This document shows positions 22,752-35,653 of a stretch of 64,000 nt of DNA, piece after piece (positions within the stretch are counted from its first letter, which is position 1; the number at the start of each line of letters is the position of its first letter). The position numbers and the translations under genes were made by a program. The stretch spans positions 558,001 to 622,000 of the forward strand of contig NZ_CP102246.1 of assembly GCF_024599795.1 (NCBI RefSeq). The letters are read 5' to 3'. This DNA is from Enterobacter cloacae complex sp. R_G8 (lineage in GTDB: Bacteria > Pseudomonadota > Gammaproteobacteria > Enterobacterales > Enterobacteriaceae). The notes under the pieces were generated by a model. The model ran no database searches. It was not told the origin of the DNA and saw only the letters and a list, made by a program, of their open reading frames with translations.

Positions 22752-23534
22752 ATGAACACGCTGTGGTGGCAGACCGTCGGGACGGGAAATCGCCATCTTG
22801 TGCTGCTGCACGGATGGGGACTGAATGCGGAAGTATGGCATTGCGTAAATGAGGAACTTGCCTCGCATTTCACGCTGCATCTGGTGGATTTACCCGGTTT
22901 TGGCCGCAGCCGCGGCTATGGGGCGATGTCGCTTGAAGAGATGGCGCAGCAGGTTCTGGCCGCCGCACCGCAACAGGCCATCTGGCTCGGCTGGAGTCTG
23001 GGCGGGCTGGTGGCAAGTGAGGTTGCATTAACGAACCCTGAACGCGTGCAGGCGCTGGTAACGGTGGCCTCGTCGCCGAACTTCAGTGCGCAGGAGGAGT
23101 GGCCGGGTATTAAGCCGGACGTACTGAGCAACTTCCAGCGGCAGTTGAGCGAAGATTACCAGCGAACAGTAGAACGCTTCCTGGCCCTGCAGACGATGGG
23201 GACGGAGAGTGCCCGTAAGGATGCCCGGATGCTGAAGCAGACCGTGCTGTCGCTGCCGATGCCGGACGTGGAGGTGCTGAACGGGGGACTCGAGTTACTG
23301 AAAACGGTCGACCTGCGTGAGCCGCTGACCGCGCTGGCGGTGCCCCACCTGCGCATTTATGGTTATCTGGATGGGCTGGTTCCACGCAAAGTGGTACCAC
23401 TGCTGGATGAACTGTGGCCAGAGAGTCAATCGCTGACAATCGCCAAAGCGGCCCATGCGCCGTTTATCTCGCATCCTGCCGAGTTTTGTTCAGCGTTGAT
23501 CGCCTTCAGTCACGAAGTGCCCACCACTCCCTGA
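22752..23534 (+). CDS. bioH: Pimeloyl-ACP methyl ester carboxylesterase BioH
   Basis: Alpha/beta hydrolase that removes the methyl ester from pimeloyl-ACP methyl ester, ending the disguised fatty-acid phase of biotin synthesis. The protein is 260 residues. The nucleophile Ser82 lies in GWSLGG, HGWG forms the oxyanion region near residue 20, and the catalytic Asp (YGYLDGLVP) and His (AAHAPF) are in place. It stands apart from a bio operon, as in other enterics. Its 3' end overlaps the convergent feoC by 29 bases. Confidence 0.97.
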   Translation: MNTLWWQTVGTGNRHLVLLHGWGLNAEVWHCVNEELASHFTLHLVDLPGFGRSRGYGAMSLEEMAQQVLAAAPQQAIWLGWSLGGLVASEVALTNPERVQALVTVASSPNFSAQEEWPGIKPDVLSNFQRQLSEDYQRTVERFLALQTMGTESARKDARMLKQTVLSLPMPDVEVLNGGLELLKTVDLREPLTALAVPHLRIYGYLDGLVPRKVVPLLDELWPESQSLTIAKAAHAPFISHPAEFCSALIAFSHEVPTTP

Positions 23535-23745
23535 GACAGGCTTTCCCTTCCGGGCAATGTTTACAACTGCCGGACAGACAACCGTCCGGCTCTTCCTGAA
23601 TACGTATGGCTTTACCCATCGCTTCCAGTCTTTCCAGCATGGCATCGATCATCGGCTGCGGCGTATGCAGGCTGAGGCTCAGCTGTTTTGCCTCCATACG
23701 CCCCTGCAACGCCAGTAAATCACGAACCTGAATCAACGATGCCAT
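23506..23745 (-). CDS. feoC: Ferrous iron transport regulator FeoC
   Basis: Small winged-helix protein of 79 residues, third gene of feoABC. The N-terminal ~50 residues form the winged helix. Cys56, Cys61, Cys64 and Cys70 in a [15 protein letters not shown] stretch match the FeoC iron-sulfur site. Family members protect FeoB from FtsH and may sense oxygen. The gene starts 8 bases after the feoB stop. Its 3' end overlaps bioH antisense. Confidence 0.93.
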   Translation of the reverse strand: MASLIQVRDLLALQGRMEAKQLSLSLHTPQPMIDAMLERLEAMGKAIRIQEEPDGCLSGSCKHCPEGKACLREWWALRD

Positions 23746-23753
23746 GGCTCCCC

Positions 23754-26072
23754 CTAGTGACAGTCGCCCGCCGGGCTGTTGCAGCAGGTCGCGGCGGTTT
23801 TACGGTTTGCCAGCAGGTTGATATCGACGCGGCTGCGTGCCCGGCGTAGCAGACCGAGAACGAGCACGTTAAACAGCACAACCGCCAGGATGCAGACCAG
23901 GCTGTAGCGCGGATGCTGGCTGAAGTTAACGGTCTGGTAAAAGAGCGTCGCCAGCGAGTAGGCGATGTTTAATCCCCACAGGATGGAGAACCCCATCCAG
24001 CCGCGGCTGGACTCACGGGCTATCGCCCCCATCACCGAGATGCACGGAATATAGAGCAGGACAAAGATGAGGTAGCTGTAGGCCGCTGACGCGCTGCCAA
24101 ATTTCTCGCTCATTACGCCCATGGCACCGGTGGCCATTTCGCCGTCGCCTTTGCTGGCTTCAATCGGGTTCGCCAGTACGCTCAGGCTGAAGGTGTCTTT
24201 CAGGCTCTGCCAGGTCTCTTCCACCGCGCCGAGCAGTTCATCACCGAGGTGGAACGCTGCCGGGTTAAACGCTTCTTCCTGGATATTCTCAGCGGTGTAG
24301 AGCGTGTTCAGGGTGCCGACCACCACCTCTTTTGCCATCGCTCCGGTGAACAGACCAACGGTCGCCTGCCAGTTATCCTCATGCACGCCAATCGGTTTAA
24401 ACACCGGGGTAATGACGCGGCTGACGGAGGCGAGGGCGGAGTCGTTGATGTTATCCGCCGCCTGCCCGCTCAGGGTGAAGCTGTTCAGCGCGCTCAGGAA
24501 GATGCTGACAATGACAATCACTTTACCGGCGCGCAGCACAAAACCTTTCAGGCGCTGCCAGGTCTGGATCGCCAGGCTTTTCAGATGCGGCACGTGATAC
24601 ACCGGCAGTTCCATCACAAACGGTGACGCTTCCCCGCGCATGATGGTGTGTTTAAGCATGAGCCCGGTCAGGATCGCCATCACGATGCCCAGCACATACA
24701 GCGAGAAGACCGCCAGTGCTCCTTGCTGACCAAAGAAGGCCGCGGCGAAGACCGCAAAGATAGCCAGTCGCGCTCCGCAGGACATAAATGGCGCCATCAT
24801 GATGGTCATCAGACGTTCGCGGGGGGCATCAAGCGTGCGCGCACCCATTACCGACGGCACGTTACAGCCGAAGCCGACAATCAGCGGGACGAAGGATTTA
24901 CCCGGCAGGCCCAGGGCCTGCATCAGACGATCCATCACGAAGGCCGCGCGCGCCATGTACCCGGAGTCCTCAAGGAACGACAGGAATAGGTACATCATGC
25001 CGATTTGCGGTACCAGCGGCAGAACGGTGTTGATACCACCACCGATCCCCTGGGCGAGGAAAATGGTCAGCCATTCCGGGAAGTGCAGGGTGTAGCCCAG
25101 CCACTGAATGCCGTGGACAAATATCGCCACCGAACCGGCATCGAACACAGGCTGTAGTGCGCCGCCGATGTTAATGGCGAGCAGGAACATCAGGTACATC
25201 ACCAGTAAAAAGATCGGCAAACCGAGGAAGCGGTTGAGCACAATCTTGTCCACGGCGGCCGTAAAGCGGCTTGGCTCGGCCGTCAGGGCGTTACTGACCA
25301 CGTCGCAAATGGCGGCGATGGCCTGATAGCGCGCGTCGGCAATGTGCAGGGCCGGGTCATCGAGCTCATCGCTCAGAAGCGCCAGCGCCACGTCCAGTTT
25401 GTCGGCGGCATGGCCCGCATAGGCGCGGCTGTAGATATCGCCTTCCAGCATCTGCAGGCCGAGCCACAGGCGCTGTCTGGCGGGCATGCTGTTGTCCATC
25501 TCCTGCGCCAGCAGACCGGCTTCGCGCAGCAGCGGTTGCGCATAGTGCACCAGCTCAACGTCGGCGTTGCCCGCGTGGCGGTCAATGGCCAGCTTCAGCG
25601 CGTCAATTCCGCGGGCACGGGTAGAAACCAGCGGCACTACCGGGCAGCCCAGACGCGCGGAGAGGGCATCGACGTCGATACGCAGCTTTTGTTTCTCTGC
25701 GATGTCGAGCATGTTGAGCGCCACAATGCAGGGGATCCCCAGCTCAAGCAATTGCAGCGTCAGATAGAGGTTACGCTCCAGGTTAGACGCATCGACCACG
25801 TTGATTAACAGGTCCGCATCGCCACTCAGAATATAGTGACAGGCAATCTGCTCATCGAGCGAGGTTTGTGACGAAATGGTGGTTAAGGAGTAGGTGCCGG
25901 GCAGATCCACCAGGGTGACCTGATTGTCTGTCGTGGTGAACTGGCCTTCTTTACGTTCTACCGTTACGCCCGCCCAGTTACCCACACGCTGGCGTGCACC
26001 GGTGAGCTGGTTAAATAACGTTGTCTTGCCGGAATTAGGATTGCCAATTAAGCCAATAGTTAATTTTTTCAT
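23754..26072 (-). CDS. feoB: Ferrous iron transporter FeoB
   Basis: Inner-membrane Fe2+ importer of 772 residues. The N-terminal G domain has GNPNSGKTT (~10-18, G1), DLPGTYSL (G3) and the divergent ALNMLD (G4). A helical GDI-like segment follows, then two Gate regions with about eight to ten membrane helices including [13 protein letters not shown] and [13 protein letters not shown]. The C-terminus carries Cys pairs typical of gammaproteobacterial FeoB. It lies between feoA (30 bases) and feoC (8 bases) in one operon. Upstream FNR and Fur sites fit anaerobic, iron-limited expression. Confidence 0.98.
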   Translation of the reverse strand: MKKLTIGLIGNPNSGKTTLFNQLTGARQRVGNWAGVTVERKEGQFTTTDNQVTLVDLPGTYSLTTISSQTSLDEQIACHYILSGDADLLINVVDASNLERNLYLTLQLLELGIPCIVALNMLDIAEKQKLRIDVDALSARLGCPVVPLVSTRARGIDALKLAIDRHAGNADVELVHYAQPLLREAGLLAQEMDNSMPARQRLWLGLQMLEGDIYSRAYAGHAADKLDVALALLSDELDDPALHIADARYQAIAAICDVVSNALTAEPSRFTAAVDKIVLNRFLGLPIFLLVMYLMFLLAINIGGALQPVFDAGSVAIFVHGIQWLGYTLHFPEWLTIFLAQGIGGGINTVLPLVPQIGMMYLFLSFLEDSGYMARAAFVMDRLMQALGLPGKSFVPLIVGFGCNVPSVMGARTLDAPRERLMTIMMAPFMSCGARLAIFAVFAAAFFGQQGALAVFSLYVLGIVMAILTGLMLKHTIMRGEASPFVMELPVYHVPHLKSLAIQTWQRLKGFVLRAGKVIVIVSIFLSALNSFTLSGQAADNINDSALASVSRVITPVFKPIGVHEDNWQATVGLFTGAMAKEVVVGTLNTLYTAENIQEEAFNPAAFHLGDELLGAVEETWQSLKDTFSLSVLANPIEASKGDGEMATGAMGVMSEKFGSASAAYSYLIFVLLYIPCISVMGAIARESSRGWMGFSILWGLNIAYSLATLFYQTVNFSQHPRYSLVCILAVVLFNVLVLGLLRRARSRVDINLLANRKTAATCCNSPAGDCH

Positions 26073-26102
26073 TGTTTTCGACTCACTGAAACCGCTGGCT
26101 TG

Positions 26103-26351
<249 letters not shown>

Positions 26352-26372
26352 TTAAATTATCTACTATGGGAT

Positions 26373-26391
26373 GATAATGAGAATAGTTTTT
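26373..26391 (-). promoter_or_regulatory. Fur-box-like site upstream of feoA
   Basis: GATAATGAGAATAGTTTTT agrees with most of the 19-bp Fur consensus (GATAATGATAATCATTATC), 43 bases before the feoA start. Fur control of feo is established in E. coli. Confidence 0.6.
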
Positions 26392-26448
26392 ATCAGCAAT
26401 ATGAAAACTGTGACGGAATGTTGTTAAGCGTATTAATTTACGGCCTGT

Positions 26449-26462
26449 TTGACCTTGCTCAA
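26449..26462 (-). promoter_or_regulatory. FNR-like site upstream of feoA
   Basis: TTGACCTTGCTCAA fits TTGAT-N4-ATCAA at 8 of 10 fixed positions. FNR activation of feo under anaerobiosis is known. The rest of the gap to the tex repeat (26463-26573) shows nothing further I can name. Confidence 0.6.
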
Positions 26463-26573
26463 TATTTGCTGAATTACGGGGCAGGGAATAATAAATGTAT
26501 TTGTTAACGGAGTGATAAATGGTGGTTTAAATATGGATATGCAATCGGTTTCATCTCTTGCGATATAATTTGT

Positions 26574-26625
26574 CCTCTCACCCCGGCCCTCTCCCCTTTG
26601 GGGAGAGGGTTAGGGTGAGGGGCAT
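26574..26625. repeat. Two-hairpin intergenic palindrome, copy 6 (symmetrical)
   Basis: CCTCTCACCCCGG precedes CCCTCTCCCC-TTTG-GGGAGAGGG, which is followed by TTAGGGTGAGG. Both flanks of the core hairpin are present, making a near-complete palindrome of about 50 bases. It lies just after the tex 3' end. Confidence 0.8.
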
Positions 26626-26633
26626 TTACAACC

Positions 26634-28964
26634 TTAGCGTTTCTTACCCATCGCGGCCGCCAGCGCATCCATCATCGCGCTGTTGCCCGCAGGCTGAGCA
26701 TCACGTCCGCGTGGCTTCGCGCCTTTTGCGGCCGGGCGCTGCTGCTCACGGCCACCGCCGTTACTGCCGCGGCGCGCGTTGGTTTCACCTGGCTGTTCGT
26801 CCAGACGCATGGTCAGCGCGATGCGCTTGCGCTGCAGGTCCACTTCCAGCACTTTCACCTTCACGATATCGCCCGCTTTGACCACCGTATGCGGATCTTC
26901 AACGAACTTGTCGGCGAGCGATGAGATATGCACCAGGCCATCCTGATGCACGCCGATATCGACAAAAGCGCCAAAGTTAGTGACGTTGGTGACGGCACCT
27001 TCCAGCACCATGCCCGGCAGGAGATCGTTCATGGTCTCGATGCCGTCGGCAAAGGTCGCGGTTTTGAACTCAGGACGCGGATCGCGGCCCGGTTTTTCCA
27101 GCTCTTTGATGATGTCGGTCACGGTCGGCACGCCGAACTGCTCGTCGGTGAAATCGACTGCTTTCAGGTTGCGCAGTGCGTTGCTGTCGCCCATCAGGTC
27201 TTTGAGTGCCTGCTGGGTCGCTGCCAGAATGCGCTCAACCACCGGGTAGGCTTCCGGGTGAACGGTTGACGCATCCAGCGGGTTATCGCCGTGGTTGATG
27301 CGCAGGAAGCCCGCACACTGCTCAAACGCTTTCGGCCCCAGACGGCTTACCTTCAGCAACTGCTGGCGGTTCTGGAACTGGCCGTTCTCATCACGCCAGG
27401 CAACGATGTTCTGCGCCATCATGCGGGTTAAGCCTGCCACGCGGGTCAGCAGAGGAACGGAGGCGGTGTTCAGGTCCACGCCCACGGCGTTTACGCAATC
27501 TTCCACCACCGCATCCAGCTTACGCGCCAGCTGCGTCTGGCTCACGTCGTGCTGATACTGGCCCACACCGATGGATTTCGGGTCGATCTTCACCAGCTCC
27601 GCCAGCGGATCCTGCAGACGACGGGCGATAGAGACCGCACCGCGCAGGGAGACGTCCAGATCCGGGAACTCCTGGGCCGCCAGCTCAGACGCAGAATAGA
27701 CGGACGCACCGGCCTCGCTGACGATCACTTTCTGCGCCGTCACTTTCGGGAACTGTTTCTGCACGTCGAGGTAGAAACGTTCGGTTTCGCGGGAGGCCGT
27801 ACCGTTGCCGATGGCCACCAGCTCGACGTTATATTTCTCGCACAGCGCGGCCACCACAACCGCCGCTTTCGCCGCCTGACCGGTATGCGGGTAAATGGTG
27901 TCGGTTGCCACCAGCTTGCCGGTACCGTCAACCACTGCCACTTTTACGCCGGTACGCAAACCCGGATCGAGACCCATGGTCGCACGCAGGCCAGCAGGTG
28001 CGGCCATCAGCAGGTCATGCAGGTTACGGGCAAAGACGTTGATTGCTTCGTCTTCAGCGCGCTCGCGCACGGTGCCCATCAGTTCGGTTTCGAGGTGCAT
28101 CAACACCTTAATGCGCCACGTCCAGCTCACCACGCCTTTACGCCAGCTGTCTGCCGGGGCGTTATTCAGGCGCAGGCCGAGGTGGTCGGTGATGATCTGC
28201 TCGCAGTGGCTCTCTTTTGGCGGCTCATCAAACTGCGGGTCGGCGTTGAGAGAGAGCTGCAGCACGCCTTCATTACGGCCGCGGAACATGGCCAGTGCAC
28301 GGTGAGAAGGCACGGTTGAAATCGGTTCGTGGTGATCGAAGTAGTCGCGGAATTTCGCGCCTTCCTCTTCTTTGCCTGCCACCACGGTAGAGACGATGTG
28401 GGCGTTCTTCCACAGATAATCACGCACACGGGAGAGCAGGGCGGCATCCTCGGAGAAGCGCTCCATCAGAATGTAGCGTGCGCCATCAAGGGCCGCTTTG
28501 GTGTCTGCCACGCCTTTGTCAGCGTCGATAAATTTGGCCGCTTCGGTTTCCGGGTCATGTGACGGTTCGTTCCACAACAACTCGGCCAGCGGCTCCAGAC
28601 CTGCTTCAATCGCAATCTGCCCGCGCGTACGGCGCTTCGGTTTATAAGGCAGATAGAGGTCTTCGAGTTCAGTTTTGCTCAGGGTGCCGTTAATGGCCTT
28701 TTCCAGATCGCTGGTCAGTTTGCCCTGTTCGCCGATGGATTTGAGGATTGCCTGACGGCGGTCTTCCAGTTCGCGGAGGTAGCCCAGGCGGGTCTCCAGG
28801 TTACGCAACTGCGTGTCATCCAGACCGCCGGTGACTTCCTTACGATAACGTGCAATAAACGGCACGGTGTTCCCTTCATCAAGCAGGCGAACGGCAGCTT
28901 CTACCTGTTCGGCTCTGGCCTGAAGTTCACCCGCAATAATGCGGCAGAGCGAATCTTTCATCAT
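26634..28964 (-). CDS. tex: RNA-binding transcription accessory protein Tex
   Basis: Nucleic-acid-binding protein of 776 residues, homologous to eukaryotic Spt6. The order is: an N-terminal helical domain with the [15 protein letters not shown] motif (~36-50), a YqgF/RNase H-like domain ([16 protein letters not shown]), a helix-hairpin-helix region ([19 protein letters not shown]), and a C-terminal S1 domain ([17 protein letters not shown]). A basic Gly/Arg/Lys-rich tail ends in [13 protein letters not shown]. Tex is implicated in transcription fidelity and toxin expression; its precise function is unsettled. E. coli yhgF is the same gene. Confidence 0.96.
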   Translation of the reverse strand: MMKDSLCRIIAGELQARAEQVEAAVRLLDEGNTVPFIARYRKEVTGGLDDTQLRNLETRLGYLRELEDRRQAILKSIGEQGKLTSDLEKAINGTLSKTELEDLYLPYKPKRRTRGQIAIEAGLEPLAELLWNEPSHDPETEAAKFIDADKGVADTKAALDGARYILMERFSEDAALLSRVRDYLWKNAHIVSTVVAGKEEEGAKFRDYFDHHEPISTVPSHRALAMFRGRNEGVLQLSLNADPQFDEPPKESHCEQIITDHLGLRLNNAPADSWRKGVVSWTWRIKVLMHLETELMGTVRERAEDEAINVFARNLHDLLMAAPAGLRATMGLDPGLRTGVKVAVVDGTGKLVATDTIYPHTGQAAKAAVVVAALCEKYNVELVAIGNGTASRETERFYLDVQKQFPKVTAQKVIVSEAGASVYSASELAAQEFPDLDVSLRGAVSIARRLQDPLAELVKIDPKSIGVGQYQHDVSQTQLARKLDAVVEDCVNAVGVDLNTASVPLLTRVAGLTRMMAQNIVAWRDENGQFQNRQQLLKVSRLGPKAFEQCAGFLRINHGDNPLDASTVHPEAYPVVERILAATQQALKDLMGDSNALRNLKAVDFTDEQFGVPTVTDIIKELEKPGRDPRPEFKTATFADGIETMNDLLPGMVLEGAVTNVTNFGAFVDIGVHQDGLVHISSLADKFVEDPHTVVKAGDIVKVKVLEVDLQRKRIALTMRLDEQPGETNARRGSNGGGREQQRPAAKGAKPRGRDAQPAGNSAMMDALAAAMGKKR

Positions 28965-29050
28965 GGCTTTATCATCTTGTGGGTCAAAAATCAGGGGATA
29001 GTTATACGGGCTGACACGGTAAAATGCCAGCCGTGGAGGGCGCTCTCGGA

Positions 29051-29524
29051 CTATTTTACGTAGGTGATCTCGTTCACGTACCAGCTCGCTTCTCCGGCCG
29101 GGGTCTGGACGACGGCTAAATCACCCACCTCCTTTTTCAGCAGCGCGCGGGCCATCGGCGAGTCGATGGAGATATAATCCTTACGGCCAAAAATTTCGTC
29201 GTACCCGACAATGCGAAAGCGCAGGGTATTGCCATCATCATTCTCGATCTCAACCCACGCGCCGAAGAACACTTTGCCCTCCTGCTGCGGCGAATAATCG
29301 ACAATTTTAAGATTTTCGAGACATTTGGTCAGATAGCGTACCCGGCGGTCGATCTCACGCAGCCGCTTCTTGTTGTACTGGTAGTCAGCATTTTCGCTGC
29401 GGTCGCCCAGGCTTGCCGCCCAGGTCACTTTTTTGGTCACTTCCGGACGCTCTTCGCGCCACAGGTAATCCATCTCTTTTTTGAGTTTTTCGTACCCTTC
29501 GCGGGTGATCAGGGGCGTTTTCAT
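29051..29524 (-). CDS. greB: Transcript cleavage factor GreB
   Basis: Binds the RNA polymerase secondary channel and stimulates cleavage of backtracked RNA up to about 18 nucleotides. The protein is 157 residues. An N-terminal coiled coil has the acidic tip in [10 protein letters not shown] (~38-47), and the C-terminal FKBP-like domain includes [16 protein letters not shown]. The frame extends upstream, but ATG 29524 gives the family start [14 protein letters not shown] with AGG in CGAAGGTCAC upstream. It is divergent from ompR. Confidence 0.97.
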   Translation of the reverse strand: MKTPLITREGYEKLKKEMDYLWREERPEVTKKVTWAASLGDRSENADYQYNKKRLREIDRRVRYLTKCLENLKIVDYSPQQEGKVFFGAWVEIENDDGNTLRFRIVGYDEIFGRKDYISIDSPMARALLKKEVGDLAVVQTPAGEASWYVNEITYVK

Positions 29525-29649
29525 ACTGTGACCTTCAGACTCGACTTCATTGCAAACATTGCGCACATTACGTATCACGTAGTCTATCAGACAGCGTTAA
29601 TAATCATTTATGTGATGAATTGTGCAGATAAGCTGCTGTTAAATATGCT

Positions 29650-29678
29650 TTGTAACAATTTCGACTAGAATTTATACC
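29650..29678 (+). promoter_or_regulatory. Candidate ompR-envZ promoter
   Basis: TTGTAA (29650-29655) and TATACC (29673-29678) are spaced by 17 bases, a sigma-70 arrangement about 80 bases before the ompR start. Inferred from pattern only. Confidence 0.45.
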
Positions 29679-29756
29679 AGAATTCGCTGGTCGAACCCGT
29701 GCACTTTTTTAGAATACGCTGTTATTAGACTATCCGAACCTTTGGGAGTACACACA

Positions 29757-31819
<2,063 letters not shown>

Positions 31820-31822
31820 TCG

Positions 31823-31870
31823 GGGTGCGGCCTGATGCCCTCACCCCGGCCCTCTCCCACGGGGAGAGGG
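31823..31870 (-). repeat. Two-hairpin intergenic palindrome, copy 7
   Basis: GGGTGCGGCCTGATGCCC, TCACCCCGG, then CCCTCTCCC-AC-GGGGAGAGGG. It is in reverse orientation and both hairpins can form. It lies between the converging ends of envZ and pckA. Confidence 0.8.
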
Positions 31871-31881
31871 ATAAACCATTA

Positions 31882-31907
31882 AAAAAGGCAACTTTCGTTG
31901 CCTTTTT
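31882..31907. terminator. Bidirectional terminator between envZ and pckA
   Basis: AAAAAGGCAAC (31882-31892) pairs with GTTGCCTTTTT (31897-31907) around the loop TTTC. Confidence 0.85.
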
Positions 31908-31915
31908 GCTTTTAC

Positions 31916-33535
31916 CTACAGCTTCGGTCCCGCACTCACCAGCGCTTCACCCGCTGGGGTATCGGTATACTTCTCGAAGTTCTCAATAAACAGCTTCGCC
32001 AGCGTTTCCGCTTTCTCACGCCACTGTTCCGGGGATCCATAGGTGTTACGCGGGTCAAGGATATGCGTATCCACGCCCGGCAGCGCCGTTGGAATAGCCA
32101 GATCAAACATCGGCAGGGTGAAGGTTTCAGCGTTATCCAGAGAACCATCCAGAATGGCGTCGATAATGGCGCGGGTATCTTTGATGGAGATACGCTTGCC
32201 GGTACCGTTCCAGCCGGTGTTAACCAGGTACGCCTGCGCCCCGGAGGCCTGCATGCGTTTTACCAGCACTTCTGCGTACTGCGTCGGGTGCAGCGACAGG
32301 AAGGCCGCGCCGAAGCAGGCGGAGAAAGTTGGGGTTGGCTCCGTCACGCCGCGCTCGGTGCCCGCCAGTTTGGCGGTAAAACCGGAGAGGAAGTGATACT
32401 GCGTCTGGCTGGCGGTCAGGCGGGAAACCGGAGGCAGCACGCCGAACGCATCCGCCGTCAGGAAAATCACCTTCGTCGCATGACCCGCTTTCGACACCGG
32501 CTTCACAATGTTGTCGATGTGGTAGATCGGGTAGGAAACGCGGGTGTTTTCGGTTTTGGATGCGTCGTCGAAGTCGATAGAGCCGTCGGCACGTACGGTG
32601 ACGTTTTCCAGCAGCGCATCGCGGCGGATGGCATGGAAGATATCCGGCTCAGCTTCTTCAGACAGACGAATGGTCTTCGCGTAGCAACCGCCTTCGAAGT
32701 TAAACACGCCGTCGTCATCCCAGCCGTGCTCGTCATCCCCAATCAGACGACGTTTTGGATCGGTAGACAGGGTGGTTTTACCGGTGCCGGACAGGCCGAA
32801 GAACACCGCCACATCCCCTTTTTCACCGACGTTCGCTGAGCAGTGCATGGAGGCGATACCGCGCAGCGGCAGCAGGTAGTTCATGACCGAGAACATGCCT
32901 TTCTTCATCTCGCCGCCGTACCAGGTACCGCCAATCAGCTGGATACGCTCGGTCAGGTTAAAGGCGATAAAGTTCTCGGAGTTCAGGCCCTGCTCTTGCC
33001 ACTGCGGGTTGGTGCATTTGGCACCGTTCATCACGATGAAATCGGGTTTGAACGTCTGCAGCTCTTCGTCGGTTGGACGAATAAACATGTTTTTCACGAA
33101 ATGCGCCTGCCAGGCCACTTCGGTGATAAAACGCACGGAAAGACGGGTGTCGGCGTTAGCGCCGCAGAAAGCGTCGACAATGAACAGACGCTTGCCGGAA
33201 AGTTGCTGGGTGACGAGCCCTTTCAGATGCTGCCAGGTTTCCGGGGAGAGCGGTTTGTTATCGTTCTTCCCTTTGCCCTTGTCAGCCCACCACAGCGTGT
33301 CGCGGGTGGTTTCGTCTCGGACGATATACTTATCTTTCGGCGAACGACCGGTAAAGATACCGGTATCGACGGCGATAGCACCAAGGTTAGTCAACACACC
33401 TCGCTCGTATCCTTCCAGTGCTGGATTGAGCTCTTCCTGATACAGCGTATCGTAATCGGGGTTGTAGACGATTTCCTGGACGTCGTGAATACCATAAGCC
33501 TTGAGATCTTGCGGGGTTAAACCAGTAACACGCAT
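31916..33535 (-). CDS. pckA: Phosphoenolpyruvate carboxykinase (ATP)
   Basis: Converts oxaloacetate and ATP to phosphoenolpyruvate, CO2 and ADP, the first dedicated step of gluconeogenesis. The protein is 539 residues. The kinase-1a P-loop [11 protein letters not shown] lies near residue 248, with the metal- and substrate-binding block [12 protein letters not shown] just before and [21 protein letters not shown] after it. The start [11 protein letters not shown] at 33535 matches the family, preceded by AAGGAG. A CRP-type site upstream fits known catabolite control. Confidence 0.98.
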   Translation of the reverse strand: MRVTGLTPQDLKAYGIHDVQEIVYNPDYDTLYQEELNPALEGYERGVLTNLGAIAVDTGIFTGRSPKDKYIVRDETTRDTLWWADKGKGKNDNKPLSPETWQHLKGLVTQQLSGKRLFIVDAFCGANADTRLSVRFITEVAWQAHFVKNMFIRPTDEELQTFKPDFIVMNGAKCTNPQWQEQGLNSENFIAFNLTERIQLIGGTWYGGEMKKGMFSVMNYLLPLRGIASMHCSANVGEKGDVAVFFGLSGTGKTTLSTDPKRRLIGDDEHGWDDDGVFNFEGGCYAKTIRLSEEAEPDIFHAIRRDALLENVTVRADGSIDFDDASKTENTRVSYPIYHIDNIVKPVSKAGHATKVIFLTADAFGVLPPVSRLTASQTQYHFLSGFTAKLAGTERGVTEPTPTFSACFGAAFLSLHPTQYAEVLVKRMQASGAQAYLVNTGWNGTGKRISIKDTRAIIDAILDGSLDNAETFTLPMFDLAIPTALPGVDTHILDPRNTYGSPEQWREKAETLAKLFIENFEKYTDTPAGEALVSAGPKL

Positions 33536-33654
33536 ATCACTGCTCCTTAGCCAATATGTACTGCCTGAAATTGTAGGGTTTTTCTGAGGTTGTTAACCGC
33601 GACGGGGCTCATAGATTTACGTATCTGGTCAAAACCCTTACTAACGGAAAACGC

Positions 33655-33670
33655 TGCGACTCCAGTCACA
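33655..33670 (-). promoter_or_regulatory. CRP site upstream of pckA
   Basis: On the minus strand TGTGACTGGAGTCGCA matches TGTGA-N6-TCACA at 9 of 10 fixed positions, 120 bases before the pckA start. cAMP-CRP dependence of pckA is established in E. coli. Confidence 0.65.
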
Positions 33671-33870
33671 GGGCAGGCGGATTATCGCAGGAATCACTTT
33701 TTTGTTGGGGAAAATGTTCCGAAAAGGTTAATGGCTGGTGATTTTATCGGAAAGAATGTGAATGTAATCGCATACACGTAAGAAAATTACGTAAGGGTTA
33801 CAGTATGAAAACGATTCATGTCATTCGCGGATTGATGAAACAATACGCTTTTCTGGAAAAGGGATGAGAG
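33671..33870. other. Non-coding interval before yhgE
   Basis: The pckA-yhgE gap (33536-33870) holds the pckA promoter region and no convincing gene; a 63-codon open frame at 33590 lacks any recognisable family. An inverted repeat ACGTAA-N5-TTACGT lies at 33776-33792, about 80 bases before yhgE, and could be an operator. I cannot name a cognate factor. Confidence 0.4.
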
Positions 33871-35619
33871 ATGGAAAACAGTGAAACGTTATCCCCTTCA
33901 ACGCGCCTGGCCGTCGTGCTGGTGGGTGCTTTACAGGGACTGATTTGCTACGGGATCAGTGAGTACATCGCGTATGCGAAATTGCCATCCGATACGGTGT
34001 GGTCGTTGTGCGTGATGCCTGCAACGGTGGCGATGACCGCCACTGTCGCGCTTTCCGTGACGTCATTCAGAAAACCGTTACTCTGGCTGGCGCTCGCGAT
34101 CGTTGGCGCTGTTGTCGCCGGTATGGGCGCCTGGCTTAAGTGGAGCGTATCGGGGCTTGAACACTGGGAAATCAAAGAAGCCGTACTCGTCTGGGGCTTT
34201 CATCTTCTGTTGATGATGCTATTGATGTTGCCATGGCTGCAAAGGCGTCTGTCGCCTGAGACGACGGCCTCGTTCTACAGTGATTTTTACGATAAGCACT
34301 GGCACAACGCGCTGACTGTACTGACTATTTTTATCTCCAACGGCCTCTTCTGGCTGGTGCTTTTCCTCTGGGCTGAACTTTTCAAACTCATTGGCATTCA
34401 GTTTTTTGATCGCCTTTTCTTCCAGTCTGACTGGTTTATTTCAGTGGCGATTGGCGTGGTTTCCGCCAGTGTCGCCGTGCTGGCGCGCATGCAGGTGCGC
34501 TTGATGCGCGCATTACAAAACCTGCTTACCCTAATCGCCACCGGCCTGTTGCCTCTGATGGCGGCCTTAGCGCTGCTGTTTATTGGCGCATTGCCCGTGA
34601 TGGGCTTTGAGGCCATTTCCGCACGGATATCCGCGGCGGGCCTGCTGACCGCCTTAGCGCTACTGCTCCTTTTTCTGGTGACGATTGTCTGGCATCCGCA
34701 GCGTCAGACGCTACCTTACTATGCGCTTCTCAACGGGATGGTTCGTCTCGCCATCGCTATCGTTCCCGCCTATCCGGTGTTAGCAGGGTGGGCGTTATGG
34801 CTGCGCATTTCGCAATATGGCTGGTCACCGGAACGTCTCTCTGGCGTGCTCATTACGCTGGTGGCGCTGGTCTGGGCGGTAGGATTTTGCATAAGCGTTG
34901 TCTTCACCCGCCGCGAAGCGCAAAAGCTGCAGGCTTACGTTATCCCGGTAACGGGATTACTTGCGCTTACTCTTCTTATTCTGGTTCATACGCCGGTGCT
35001 TGATCCGTGGCGTATCAGCGTTGAAAGCCACATGTCCCGTTATCATGACGGGCGCATCAACGCGGATCAGGTCAGCCTGTATATGCTCAGCAACAGCGGG
35101 CGTAAGGGACGCGAGGCGATGCAGACGCTGCAATACGATCGGCAGTTTATGGCTGAGCCAAAGCGCCAGCGTGAGCTGTACGGCCTTCTCAGTGGAAATC
35201 GGGACGGAGCAGGGAAGATGACAGTCGCAGTGCTTGAGAAACAGATCCAGCTCGCACCGGGTACGTCTCGACCCGACAAGGGGTTGTGGCAGGCGATGCT
35301 GAATAACCAGTACCGATTTGATTCCTGCAGCCGCGAGCGGAAAACCTGTTTACTGATGTCGCTGGATCTGAACGGCGACGGCAAGCCTGAAGCGGTGATT
35401 TATCAGTTTAGCGACCGCACGATTGTGGTGTACACGCAAACCCGTACCGGCTGGAAGCTGGCAGGCGATACCTGGAAAATGCCTGATGGTTTATCACGGG
35501 AAGAGCTGGAACGCGCAGTGCAGCAGGGGAAGGTGAAACCCGTTGTGAAGCCGTGGGCAGATATTCAGATCTTCGGGGAACGCGTAGAGATAAATTACGA
35601 TAATGCACTGGTGCGTTAA
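33871..35619 (+). CDS. yhgE: DUF4153-family inner membrane protein (YhgE-like)
   Basis: Unknown function. The protein is 582 residues. The N-terminal ~375 residues are dominated by about ten to twelve hydrophobic segments. The C-terminal ~200 residues are polar and probably form one soluble domain. This domain carries a calcium-loop pattern, DLNGDGKPE at residues 499-507, followed by AVIYQFSDRTIVVYTQTRTGW, which resembles an FG-GAP/VCBS-type beta unit. The position between pckA and hslO is that of E. coli yhgE, the reason for the symbol. A hairpin terminator follows. No partner gene is evident. Confidence 0.82.
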   Translation: MENSETLSPSTRLAVVLVGALQGLICYGISEYIAYAKLPSDTVWSLCVMPATVAMTATVALSVTSFRKPLLWLALAIVGAVVAGMGAWLKWSVSGLEHWEIKEAVLVWGFHLLLMMLLMLPWLQRRLSPETTASFYSDFYDKHWHNALTVLTIFISNGLFWLVLFLWAELFKLIGIQFFDRLFFQSDWFISVAIGVVSASVAVLARMQVRLMRALQNLLTLIATGLLPLMAALALLFIGALPVMGFEAISARISAAGLLTALALLLLFLVTIVWHPQRQTLPYYALLNGMVRLAIAIVPAYPVLAGWALWLRISQYGWSPERLSGVLITLVALVWAVGFCISVVFTRREAQKLQAYVIPVTGLLALTLLILVHTPVLDPWRISVESHMSRYHDGRINADQVSLYMLSNSGRKGREAMQTLQYDRQFMAEPKRQRELYGLLSGNRDGAGKMTVAVLEKQIQLAPGTSRPDKGLWQAMLNNQYRFDSCSRERKTCLLMSLDLNGDGKPEAVIYQFSDRTIVVYTQTRTGWKLAGDTWKMPDGLSREELERAVQQGKVKPVVKPWADIQIFGERVEINYDNALVR

Positions 35620-35622
35620 CAA

Positions 35623-35644
35623 AACGGCTCCTTGCGGAGCCGTT
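35623..35644. terminator. Hairpin between yhgE and hslO
   Basis: AACGGCTCC (35623-35631) pairs with GGAGCCGTT (35636-35644) around TTGC. It lies between the converging stops and can serve both genes. Confidence 0.8.
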
Positions 35645-35653
35645 GCTTTATGA

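Noticed and set aside
31898..32839. Plus-strand open frame (313 codons) inside pckA
   Set aside because: Antisense shadow of pckA; no domain, and the bidirectional terminator at 31882-31907 lies at its start.
33590..33781. 63-codon plus-strand frame in the pckA-yhgE gap
   Set aside because: It spans the pckA promoter and CRP site and has no family character.
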